This document shows positions 1 to 8,944 of a DNA stretch of 64,000 bases, piece by piece. A program made the translations under genes and the position numbers. The notes under the pieces were generated by a model, which saw nothing but the letters and a program-made list of their open reading frames with translations, searched no databases and was not told the origin of the DNA. Each line of letters begins with the position of its first letter. The stretch's first letter is position 1. The DNA is from Bacteroidaceae bacterium (GTDB taxonomy: Bacteria; Bacteroidota; Bacteroidia; Bacteroidales; Bacteroidaceae), in NCBI GenBank assembly GCA_017645305.1, contig JAGCPD010000032.1:1-64000 (forward strand). The letters run 5' to 3'.

Positions 1-131
1 CTTGTCCATGTCTACCATGTTTTAACTGATTATACAATTACAGCGCCCTTCTGAGCGACCATATATATAACGTAAAACCCTGATCTACGTGGTACCCTTT
101 TCGATTATTATGGTGGTATACTTTTCAATTA

Positions 132-1403
132 CTATTTACAGGTATAATAACTTGCCTCCGTCTGCACCGTCAAATTCTGCTTACTATAGGCATAAGACAG
201 CTTCATTTGATTAATATTCTGTTCCTGCAGCAGTCCCTTAGCCCTCGTCCATTCTTCATCTAAAAGCGTATTGGCATCCATAAAGAGAACTAAGTAGGAA
301 GGATTATAGTATTTGCGATAATAGCCCAACTGTATCTGATTGCGGTTGTCGGGCACAAAGATGACGCAGGCATTCGTGTTGTTGCGGGTGTCAAAATGTT
401 TTTGACTGATTCCGGCATCCATCAGGTTGTAGTTGTAGAACATCACACGATTACCAACTGTCAACTTCCATTTAGGCAGGGAATAGGTGAACTGCAGATA
501 GATATCATTGTTGAAGACATCCCAACTCTTCTCCGTATCCTTTTGTTTGGTCATCAGGAAATCACCCTCAACACCCAGCATCATGGACAGCCGCTTGGAA
601 AACAAAGGCGTATTCAGCTCAACGATATACAATGGCAGTTTGTTGGAGAATAACTGATCACTGTTATACTGATAACCGCCCACGATGAGCAGTTCTGTAC
701 CCTGGTCATTAAAGGTGTGGAAGTATCGCGCTCTGCCCATGACTTTACGCGACATTTCTGAAGTAAGGTCAAGATATTGCTGAGTGAAGTAGGTCAGCAG
801 TTTGTTTCTGTCATCAAACCGGTTCGTCATGTGAAGCGTCAGATACTCCTCATTGCCATTCTGATGACGATAAGACGCATTGGCATAGAGGTCAGTATGC
901 TGACTGCCGTATAACGCATTCACGGTGGCTATGCCTTGCACATCCTTCCCAAAGTCTCCTTGTCCTTCCACAAAACCTTTCAACTTTTCAGGCATCTTCA
1001 TGTTGATATCCAACACCCTACCCATTCCAATGGTTCCCTTGGCAACACCCGTATTGTCACAAACCTGAATCTTATCGATATCCTTGGCTTTCATCTGACT
1101 TAGAATCAACCTCGTGTCACCATTCATCGGACAATTGTCAATGCGGAGGTTATAGGTAGAGATGACATCCTCATAACCGGCAATCATCAGCTCTGGCACC
1201 ATCTGGAGGATATCCATCAACGACTCTTCCCCCGTCAGTTCCATTCGCTGAGGATAAATCATTGTCCTGTCTGCCTTCACCTCTATGATGGGCAAACCAT
1301 CTTCTGCGAACACTGAGGCAGAGAAGAGTAAAAAGATTATCGATATTAGAATATGTCGATTACTTAATGACGATTTACTATTTACCATTTGACAATTTAC
1401 CAT
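132..1403 (-). CDS. TonB-plug outer membrane protein, short barrel
   Basis: A 423-residue secreted protein. A hydrophobic segment (about residues 18-33, ending SVFA) looks like a signal peptide. Residues about 40-135 resemble a TonB-dependent receptor plug (LMDILQMVPEL, YNLRIDNCPMNGD, TGVAKGTIGMGRVLDI), and the rest alternates in the manner of outer membrane beta strands. Receptors of this type normally run 600-900 residues, so the barrel is about half size; no continuing frame exists between positions 1 and 131, and the last residues (YYTCK) do not form a normal barrel end. It is either a truncated gene or a small-barrel variant. It lies 65 bp downstream of the synthetase and is probably co-transcribed, which suggests a role in moving or sensing the peptide product (inference). 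The first dozen codons are made of a micro-repeat, so the true start may be the second Met at 1388. Confidence 0.6.
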   Translation of the reverse strand: MVNCQMVNSKSSLSNRHILISIIFLLFSASVFAEDGLPIIEVKADRTMIYPQRMELTGEESLMDILQMVPELMIAGYEDVISTYNLRIDNCPMNGDTRLILSQMKAKDIDKIQVCDNTGVAKGTIGMGRVLDINMKMPEKLKGFVEGQGDFGKDVQGIATVNALYGSQHTDLYANASYRHQNGNEEYLTLHMTNRFDDRNKLLTYFTQQYLDLTSEMSRKVMGRARYFHTFNDQGTELLIVGGYQYNSDQLFSNKLPLYIVELNTPLFSKRLSMMLGVEGDFLMTKQKDTEKSWDVFNNDIYLQFTYSLPKWKLTVGNRVMFYNYNLMDAGISQKHFDTRNNTNACVIFVPDNRNQIQLGYYRKYYNPSYLVLFMDANTLLDEEWTRAKGLLQEQNINQMKLSYAYSKQNLTVQTEASYYTCK

Positions 1404-1468
1404 TTATCATTTGTCCGTCAAGGGTGTACCAACAATTATCCATTATCCATAGCCTCAAGGCCCGTCTA

Positions 1469-4400
1469 TTATACATCAAAGAAACCTAATTGCGAGATAG
1501 CGGTCAACATGCGACCGATATACTCGTTATCAGGTTCAGTCCATTGGAATCCGAGTCGCAAGAGCACTTGTGAGGTGTAGGCGTTGTTGCGGTCCACAAT
1601 CTGCATCGGTTGCCCATGAGCGATGTTCTGATAAGCAAGCATCGTGGTAAGCAAGGACGCTTTGGTCGGGTCTAACGCTGCCTGCTGTACCGCCATGACG
1701 AAGACTTCAGGTTCAACGAACTGCATCTTCGTGCCGAGTTTATCCAGTACCTGCAGCACATTACCTAATAGACGCGTGTGCGTGCTATACGGCTGGAAGA
1801 CGGTACATTCCTTCGGTGTCGTGGCGAGCAGGACGATTGCACGGGCAGTCTCGTTGATGGGCGAGAACTCCGTAGGCTGGTCATACTGGTCGTACGGACA
1901 GCAGCCGAGCATGTTGAAGATCTTGATACGCCCCATGTAACTGTTTGTGGAGAAGTTCACCTGGAACTCTCCGTCGTAACTACGTGCTGCAAGGTTGCCC
2001 ACACGCATGATCTTTGCCCTGAGGCCCTTCGTTGTCACCGCATCGAGGATGAGACGGTCAGCGAGGAACTTCGAGTGCATGTATTGGTTGCCGAGATACT
2101 GTCCGAACCATATATTGCGCTCCGTGAGCACCGGTGCCGGCATATTATTGCTGATCCATACACCTCCTGTCGAAGTCGTCGATACATGAACGAGTGCCGC
2201 ACCTGTTGCCAAACAGAAATCGACACAATGTTGTGCTCCGCCGATGTTGACATCTTCAATGTCCGTACCCTTCGAGAAGTGTTTCACGTTTGCAGCGCAA
2301 TTAAAGACAGTGTCAATAGAATTGACAATTGATAATTGACAATTGATAATTTCTGTGAAGTCACTTGTCACATCGCCTTGTACGACAAAGATACGTGTGC
2401 CGAAGAGCTCATCGAAACGTCGGCTGAAATAGTAGAACAACAGGTTACGTACGCGTCGTTCGGCATCTTCCTGACTCTTACCGCGCACGAGACATGTGAT
2501 GGTCTTGGCATCAGAATCGATCAACTCTTTCAGAACATGGATACCCAAATAACCCGTCGCACCAGTGAGCAGGACATTACCCAACTCTTGCCGCTCTCCG
2601 ATTTTGAAACTCTCCAGATTATTCTTCCGCAGCAGTTCATTTATAGCATCATAGTCAAACTCGGTAATCTCACGATCCACGGTCTCGCTTTCATTAGCAA
2701 CACTCTGTCCATCTACCAGGGTCGCCAACTCACGCGGCGTGGTGTGGGCAAAGAGATCCGCATACGCGATATGCTTACCCGCTTTGTCGGCTTCGATGAT
2801 GACGCGCGTCACCATGAGCGAAGTACCGCCTAACTCGAAGAAATTATCCGTTGCCCCTACCCTATCAAGCGAGAGAACCGAAGCGAAGATTTCTGCAAAT
2901 AGTTTCTCGGTGTCGTTAGCGGGTGCAACGTAGTCATGGTCGTCCGCCTGAATCTTCGGTGCAGGCAAAGCACGTTTATTCACTTTCTGGTTTTGGTTCA
3001 GCGGGATAGCGTCTATCTGCATCGTAGATGCCGGCACCATGTAAGACGGTTTACGTTCGCAGATGAAGGCGTTCAGAGCAGCTACGTCAATCTGTTGGTC
3101 ACTCACCACATACGCAGCGATGAACTTACCGCCGTTCGGATAGTCAAAGGCCTGTACGGTGGCATCTTTGATACCTTCGAACTGACGGATTACGGCTTCC
3201 ACCTCTTTAAGTTCGATACGGAAACCGCGGATTTTCACCTGTCCGTCCCGACGACCCACGAACTGGATATTACCGTCAGGCAAGTATCGCACAATGTCGC
3301 CGGTACGATAGCAGCGGCAACCGTTCAACGTAACGAAGGTCTCAGCAGTCCTTTCGGGCAGGTTGAGGTAACCCCGACCCACTTGCGGACCGCTCACCCA
3401 TAACTCACCCGTAGCACCGAGCGGCAGACGTTGACCGTTGGTGTCCATGATGAACAACTGCAGATTATCAAGCGGTTTACCAATCGGAATATGCTGTTCG
3501 TATTCATGCAGCTGATATGTGGTCGTGAAGATGGTACACTCCGTTGGACCATATCCGTTGTACATCTTATAATCCGTCGGCGGATTGAGCGCCGAGAGGG
3601 ATTCACCGCCCACCGACAGGTGTTCAAGCGAATGACACTCAACGTTCGTTGCAAACTGATACCCGATCTGAGTCGTCATAAACGAGTGCGTGATACCCTC
3701 GGCATCGAAATAACGACCTAATTCCGGTAAGTTCAGACGCAGGTCTTCCGGCACGATATACACCGCTGCACCACAGGTCAGAGCCGGATAGAGGTCCATC
3801 ATGCAGGCATCGAAACCAAAGCTTGCATACGCCGCCACCTTATGTCCGGTATGCAGGTCGTAGTACCGCTGATACCAATGACAGAACGCCACAAGGTTTC
3901 CGTGCTCCAGCATAACGCCTTTCGGCACGCCAGTCGAACCGGAAGTATAGAGAAGGATGAACAAATCTGAAGGATTTGATAATGGATAATTGATAATGAA
4001 TGATGGAGAATTCGACAATTCTTCAAGTTCTTTCTCAGTGAGCAGCATACAACTATTTGCATCTTTCTGCATATAACTGAGTCGCTCTTCCGGATAACTC
4101 GGATCCAGCGGCAGGTACGCACAGCCGGTTTTGAGGACTGCTAACGCACCCAACACCATCCATTCGCTGCGCTGCACCTTGATAGCAATCACGTTCGTCG
4201 TCGGGTGCAGACCTGCAGCGATGCGGTCGGAAATCTCATCCACCTCGCGATAAGTAAACCGCTTGTCACGATAAACGAGCGCAAGCGCATCTGGGGTCTT
4301 GGCTACCTGTGCTTTGAAGAGCGAGAGAATGGTCTGCGTATCATCGTACGGAACAGATGTCTCGTTGAAACTGTCCAACAGTTTCGTCTGTGCTTCGTCC

Positions 4401-7400
4401 ATCAGCGAGACGGAACGCAAGGCGGCTGTCGGCTGGGCTGCAAAAGCACTCACGGCATTGCTCACCGATTGTGCCAGCGACTGCATCATCTCACGACTAT
4501 ACCGACCGTTGTCATACTCAATTGCCACGCTCGGCTGACCGTTCACCTCTATGATATAGAACGCAATCTTGAACTTCGGCACGTTCAGCTCCATGTTCTC
4601 GGTCGCAATCAGTTGACCCTTGACACGGTACTCAGACAGCACGCCAAGTTCGTAGGCGAACATAATCTCTGCCGTCAGATCGTAGTCAGCAGCAATCTGC
4701 GCAAACGGGTAGTTTTCGTGTGCCAATGTCTGCTCGAAATGTTCACCCGTCTCGCGGATGAAAGCCTCGACGGTCTGGTCCGTTATCTTACTGCTCAGCG
4801 CGAGCGTATTCACCATCATGCCGATGGTGTTCGCCATCTTGAGGTTGCTGCGTCCGTTGGAGATGGTCGTGATACACAGGTCGTCCGTGTTCGCAAAACG
4901 TGCAAGCGTATAGAATACCGCTGCGAGGGTTACACCGGCCGGTGTGACACCTGCTGTTTGTGCCAGGACTTCGGCTGCCTTGATATCCATCGGGGCATAC
5001 ACCTGGCCTATCTCACCGTCTTTAGAGTTCGTCAAATCAGGGGCGACTTCTGTCGCACCTTCCACTTGTGCTAACTGTGAATGGAAGAAGTCCTTCGCTG
5101 CGGCATATTCTTCGCCGGTCTCCGCTGCCTGTTCGTCGGCCACAAACTGCGCATAACTGCACATCTCCTTGTCGATTGTGCCGCCGTCCAGCAGTGTACA
5201 AAGTTCATTGAAGAACACATCATACGAAGCACCGTCGCAAACCAAGTGGTGCATGTCGCAGTAGAGGTACAAGGCCTGCTCCGTACGCACAATACTGAAC
5301 CGGCAAAGCAGGTCTTTGCTCAGGTTGAACGGCCGCACAAACTCAGTGCCGTATGCCTCCAGTTCTGCCTCTTTCAACTTTAAAATATCGACTTTCAAGG
5401 CGATATTTCTATCCACTATCTGCTCCACGCCCGTGTCGTTGGTTCGGAAATGAACGAACAGCTCCGGGTGGTTGTTCACCACCTGTGTGACGGCTGCACT
5501 TAAGGCTTCATCGTCAATCTCCAACGGTAGTCGCGCGCGCATAGGTATATTATAAAGTGTCGATGTCGGGTTCTTCATGCACTCGAAATAGACACCAGCT
5601 TGCGCATGGCTGAGAGGAACACTCTCCAATTGATAATTGACAATTGACAATTGATAATTATTGGCATCCGCAGGTCTTTTCGCAGCTAATTGTCCATTAT
5701 CCATTATCCATTGTCCATTAAGCATGCTGCTTAAAATCTCATTCTCTATTGTTTGGATATTTGCACCTTTGACAAGCAGTTTGGTATCCAACTGCACACC
5801 ATAGCGCTTATAAACCTGCGTGCCGAGTTTGATGGCAGAGATGGAACTGAGTCCTACATACCTGAGGTCGGTTGTGATACCGAAATCACGGTTATTGACG
5901 ATACCTGCGACGATGTCCGCCAACTGTTCCTCCAGCACGTTTAGCGGAGCAGCTTCTTTGGGTGTTTCGTCCGTTTGAGCCTTCGGTTCCGGCAGGGCGC
6001 GTTTGTTCACTTTCTGGTTTTGGTTCAGCGGGATAGCATCAATCTGCATCGTCACGGCAGGTACCATATACGGCGGTTTCTGATCCATAATGAACGCATT
6101 AAGCGCCTGAATATCGACCTTCTGATCACTCACTATGTACGCGGCGATAAACTTACCTCCGCTTGGATAGTCGAACGCCTGCACCGTTGCATCTTTGATG
6201 CCATCGAACTGACGAATGACCGCTTCTACCTCTTTGAGTTCGATACGGAAACCGCGAATCTTGACCTGTCCGTCCTTGCGACCCACGAACTCAATTTCCC
6301 CGTCGTGACGGTAACGCACGATATCGCCGGTGCGATAGACGCGCTTACTCCCCCACTCTACAAACGCCTCCGAGGTCTTCTGCGGTTGATTCAGATAACC
6401 GAGGCCCACTTGCGGACCTGCCACAAGCAATTCACCTGCTGAGCCCCAAGGCACGCGTTTGCCGTATTTATTGACGATGAACAGCTGCGCTGTGTCGTTC
6501 GAGTGACCGATTGGGATATTCGGTTCTTTCTTCTCCACCCAATAACTGCTCACAAACACCGTCGATTCCGTAGGTCCGTATGCATTTAGCAGACGGTAGG
6601 TTGGCGGTTCGAGCGACATCAGTTTCTCTCCACCGGTGCCCAGATGCTGCAAGCAAGGAATGTCGGGGAAGTTCTGTACGAGTTGCGTTGCCACTTGGGT
6701 CGTCATAAAGATATGCGTAATCTGCTCGCGCAGGATAAATTCGTGAATGGCCTCAAGGTCAAAACGGATATCGTCACCGATAACATACATCGTCGCTCCG
6801 GCAGTCATACATCCCCACAGGTCTTGCATGAACGCATCGAAGCCGTAGCCGGCGTATGTGGCGTACCGACTCTCTGACGTCAGACCGATATGTTTGTTAT
6901 GGAAATGGCAGAACGTCAAGATATTCTTTTCACCCAGCATCACGCCTTTTGGCGTACCTGTTGTGCCGGAGGTGTAGAGCAATATAAACGCCTCATTGCC
7001 TTCGTATTGAGCGGCATCGGCACGCATGAAATCCAAGCGCTCCGCCGGATAACTGCTGTCCAACGGAAGGGCAGTCATACCGGCTTTGGCAATCGCCAGC
7101 GGCACAATAATCATCTGCTCGTTGCGCGGAACGGAATAACCAATCACATGTTCACCACAACGTTCGGTATATTGCGGGTCGAGCGTGTCGGAGAGTTTAT
7201 CCACTTCCGCATACGTCAGTCGTTTATCGCCGGCAACGACACAGATTGCGTTCGGTTGTTCCGCTACGTGTTGCTTGAAGCGGGCTACCAGACTACCCTC
7301 TGATGCTTTCGGGGCTTTCGGATTGCGTGCATCTAACCACTGCAATTGCGACTCAGAGCAGTATTCGAGTTCACACACGCGCTCTGCCGTCACCATTGAA

Positions 7401-8623
7401 CGAAGAATCATACTATAGGCCTCAGCTAACTGCTTCAAGAACGCCTCCGAATAGTCGGCAGTGCTGTAACCGAGTTTGAGGGCATACTGACCGGCCGTCT
7501 CAAAAAGTTCTGCGCTTAGTTTCCAACCTGGTGTAGGACGACGCAGATCGGTATAAGGTGCCATGGTCTCTCCTAAACGCAGACCGCGTTTGTCGTTCAA
7601 TACTGAACCTTGATAGACGAACATGACTTGGTTGTTTAGTCCTAAGTCACGCACCGCGTCGGGATATGCGTAATACTGGTATTTCTGCGTCAATTGCAAT
7701 TGTTCGTCCATGCTGCTTAGCATGTCGGCAATCGTCGTATCAGCTTTCGTCTGCATGAACACCGGCAGCGTATGTACCATCATCGTGATGGCACCTAAGG
7801 TGCGGCGGTCGGTACGTCCCCAAAATGCCGTGCAATACGAAGCTTTCTCTTCGGCACTGTAGGTCGCCAACAACTGTGCAAATGCCGTTTGCATGATTAC
7901 ACTCTCTTTGGCACCGAAACGCTTCTCAATAGCCTGCACCTCTTCCTTGCTCACGCTTAATGGGAAGAACTGATAACTGCTTTCTTCTTCCGACTTTTGA
8001 CTTTCAACTATGGCTTCCGGTATCGGCAGCGAGTCGGTATCTGCAGCGTCGCAGAAAGTCTTTGCGTACCACTCTCGGGCTTCACCCATCAGCGTCTCAT
8101 CGGCCCGTTGAGCTGCTTCTTCATTGGCGATAGTCACACCGTCTATCATCTCACCCGCAGGTTTCTTCCCATTATAAATGCGCTCAATCTCACGCAACAG
8201 CACCGTCAACGAAAAACCATCCGTCAACACATGATGCAAGTCGATGTAGAGATAACTCTTGCCGCCCTTGACAGAATAAATTTCCGTACGATACAACTTC
8301 TCTCCGTGGACATCCATGGTCTGCGAGAACGTCTCTTGTATCGTATCCCATTCCTCCTCCGTTACCTCTAAACACTCCACTCTGAACTCTACACTTTCAT
8401 CAGCACTCTCTATCTCTGGCACTCCTTCCTCATTCACCACCACACGACTTCCTAAATAAGAGTGCGCGCACAAAGCGCCCTGCACAGCTTGCTGCAAAAG
8501 TGCAAGGTCGGTGTCTTCCGGTAAAGTAAAGAGAACTGTATTCTGATAGTTATACTCGTCCGAAACGGTTGTCTCGCACGCATAATACACGCCTAACTGC
8601 GCTTGACTCAACGGACTTCTCAT
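1469..8623 (-). CDS. Two-module NRPS with terminal reductase (C-A-T-C-A-T-R)
   Basis: A 2384-residue non-ribosomal peptide synthetase. Domains in order: condensation 1 (HHVLTDG, His near 130), adenylation 1 (YTSGTTGTPKG near 550; NAYGPTE; YRTGDIVRY), carrier 1 (GLSSISA, Ser near 925), condensation 2 (HHLVCDG near 1125), adenylation 2 (YTSGSTGVPKG near 1560; NGYGPTE), carrier 2 (GGTSL near 1932), then an NAD(P)H-dependent thioester reductase (GATGYLG near 2021, YMHSK catalytic Tyr/Lys near 2180). A manual alignment with GrsA reads the binding-pocket positions as D-A-Q-Q-G-G-A-V-F and D-A-M-Q-S-G-G-I-F; I cannot assign substrates, but the leading Asp fits alpha-amino acids. Reductive release should give a dipeptide aldehyde or alcohol; an active first C domain implies N-acylation. 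A TTG lies 9 nt upstream, but ATG at 8623 is the likelier start. No phosphopantetheinyl transferase is seen in the window. Confidence 0.93.
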   Translation of the reverse strand: MRSPLSQAQLGVYYACETTVSDEYNYQNTVLFTLPEDTDLALLQQAVQGALCAHSYLGSRVVVNEEGVPEIESADESVEFRVECLEVTEEEWDTIQETFSQTMDVHGEKLYRTEIYSVKGGKSYLYIDLHHVLTDGFSLTVLLREIERIYNGKKPAGEMIDGVTIANEEAAQRADETLMGEAREWYAKTFCDAADTDSLPIPEAIVESQKSEEESSYQFFPLSVSKEEVQAIEKRFGAKESVIMQTAFAQLLATYSAEEKASYCTAFWGRTDRRTLGAITMMVHTLPVFMQTKADTTIADMLSSMDEQLQLTQKYQYYAYPDAVRDLGLNNQVMFVYQGSVLNDKRGLRLGETMAPYTDLRRPTPGWKLSAELFETAGQYALKLGYSTADYSEAFLKQLAEAYSMILRSMVTAERVCELEYCSESQLQWLDARNPKAPKASEGSLVARFKQHVAEQPNAICVVAGDKRLTYAEVDKLSDTLDPQYTERCGEHVIGYSVPRNEQMIIVPLAIAKAGMTALPLDSSYPAERLDFMRADAAQYEGNEAFILLYTSGTTGTPKGVMLGEKNILTFCHFHNKHIGLTSESRYATYAGYGFDAFMQDLWGCMTAGATMYVIGDDIRFDLEAIHEFILREQITHIFMTTQVATQLVQNFPDIPCLQHLGTGGEKLMSLEPPTYRLLNAYGPTESTVFVSSYWVEKKEPNIPIGHSNDTAQLFIVNKYGKRVPWGSAGELLVAGPQVGLGYLNQPQKTSEAFVEWGSKRVYRTGDIVRYRHDGEIEFVGRKDGQVKIRGFRIELKEVEAVIRQFDGIKDATVQAFDYPSGGKFIAAYIVSDQKVDIQALNAFIMDQKPPYMVPAVTMQIDAIPLNQNQKVNKRALPEPKAQTDETPKEAAPLNVLEEQLADIVAGIVNNRDFGITTDLRYVGLSSISAIKLGTQVYKRYGVQLDTKLLVKGANIQTIENEILSSMLNGQWIMDNGQLAAKRPADANNYQLSIVNYQLESVPLSHAQAGVYFECMKNPTSTLYNIPMRARLPLEIDDEALSAAVTQVVNNHPELFVHFRTNDTGVEQIVDRNIALKVDILKLKEAELEAYGTEFVRPFNLSKDLLCRFSIVRTEQALYLYCDMHHLVCDGASYDVFFNELCTLLDGGTIDKEMCSYAQFVADEQAAETGEEYAAAKDFFHSQLAQVEGATEVAPDLTNSKDGEIGQVYAPMDIKAAEVLAQTAGVTPAGVTLAAVFYTLARFANTDDLCITTISNGRSNLKMANTIGMMVNTLALSSKITDQTVEAFIRETGEHFEQTLAHENYPFAQIAADYDLTAEIMFAYELGVLSEYRVKGQLIATENMELNVPKFKIAFYIIEVNGQPSVAIEYDNGRYSREMMQSLAQSVSNAVSAFAAQPTAALRSVSLMDEAQTKLLDSFNETSVPYDDTQTILSLFKAQVAKTPDALALVYRDKRFTYREVDEISDRIAAGLHPTTNVIAIKVQRSEWMVLGALAVLKTGCAYLPLDPSYPEERLSYMQKDANSCMLLTEKELEELSNSPSFIINYPLSNPSDLFILLYTSGSTGVPKGVMLEHGNLVAFCHWYQRYYDLHTGHKVAAYASFGFDACMMDLYPALTCGAAVYIVPEDLRLNLPELGRYFDAEGITHSFMTTQIGYQFATNVECHSLEHLSVGGESLSALNPPTDYKMYNGYGPTECTIFTTTYQLHEYEQHIPIGKPLDNLQLFIMDTNGQRLPLGATGELWVSGPQVGRGYLNLPERTAETFVTLNGCRCYRTGDIVRYLPDGNIQFVGRRDGQVKIRGFRIELKEVEAVIRQFEGIKDATVQAFDYPNGGKFIAAYVVSDQQIDVAALNAFICERKPSYMVPASTMQIDAIPLNQNQKVNKRALPAPKIQADDHDYVAPANDTEKLFAEIFASVLSLDRVGATDNFFELGGTSLMVTRVIIEADKAGKHIAYADLFAHTTPRELATLVDGQSVANESETVDREITEFDYDAINELLRKNNLESFKIGERQELGNVLLTGATGYLGIHVLKELIDSDAKTITCLVRGKSQEDAERRVRNLLFYYFSRRFDELFGTRIFVVQGDVTSDFTEIINCQLSIVNSIDTVFNCAANVKHFSKGTDIEDVNIGGAQHCVDFCLATGAALVHVSTTSTGGVWISNNMPAPVLTERNIWFGQYLGNQYMHSKFLADRLILDAVTTKGLRAKIMRVGNLAARSYDGEFQVNFSTNSYMGRIKIFNMLGCCPYDQYDQPTEFSPINETARAIVLLATTPKECTVFQPYSTHTRLLGNVLQVLDKLGTKMQFVEPEVFVMAVQQAALDPTKASLLTTMLAYQNIAHGQPMQIVDRNNAYTSQVLLRLGFQWTEPDNEYIGRMLTAISQLGFFDV

Positions 8624-8635
8624 AATTGTCAATTA

Positions 8636-8941
8636 TCAATTATCAATTTCAAAAATGTTTTGAAAACCACTCATGCTGAAAATATCGGCTACATCTTCAT
8701 TCAGATGAGCAATGCGGATTGAACCGCCCTTTGCTTCACTCTCCCTTTTGAGTTGCATAAAGAAACGCAGACCCGCCGAAGATATATACTCCAGCTTACT
8801 GCAATCAATCAGCAGCGCTTTGTCGGCAATGTTCAGTACTTGTTGTAACTCGTCTGCCTGTTCGGTGGTTGCTATCGTGTCTAATTCACCGATGAGTTGA
8901 ACGGTCATCTCCTGTCCGTTCGGTTGAATGTTCACTTGCAT
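8636..8941 (-). CDS. STAS-domain anti-sigma factor antagonist
   Basis: A 101-residue single STAS domain of the SpoIIAA/RsbV type. The phosphorylation loop reads YISSAGLR at residues 52-59, so Ser54 or Ser55 is the likely site. In known partner-switching systems the unphosphorylated antagonist binds an anti-sigma kinase and frees its partner; a SpoIIE-type phosphatase resets it. Both activities appear in the gene immediately upstream, separated by only 3 bp, so the pair is very likely a working switch. The stop codon sits inside a short AT repeat that also forms the spacer to the synthetase start 12 bp on. No sigma factor is adjacent, so the output target is unknown. Confidence 0.88.
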   Translation of the reverse strand: MQVNIQPNGQEMTVQLIGELDTIATTEQADELQQVLNIADKALLIDCSKLEYISSAGLRFFMQLKRESEAKGGSIRIAHLNEDVADIFSMSGFQNIFEIDN

Positions 8942-8944
8942 AGT

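Noticed and set aside
4205..5074. 289-codon plus-strand frame inside the NRPS gene
   Set aside because: Antisense shadow of the second condensation domain; Cys/His/Arg-rich composition and no recognisable fold.
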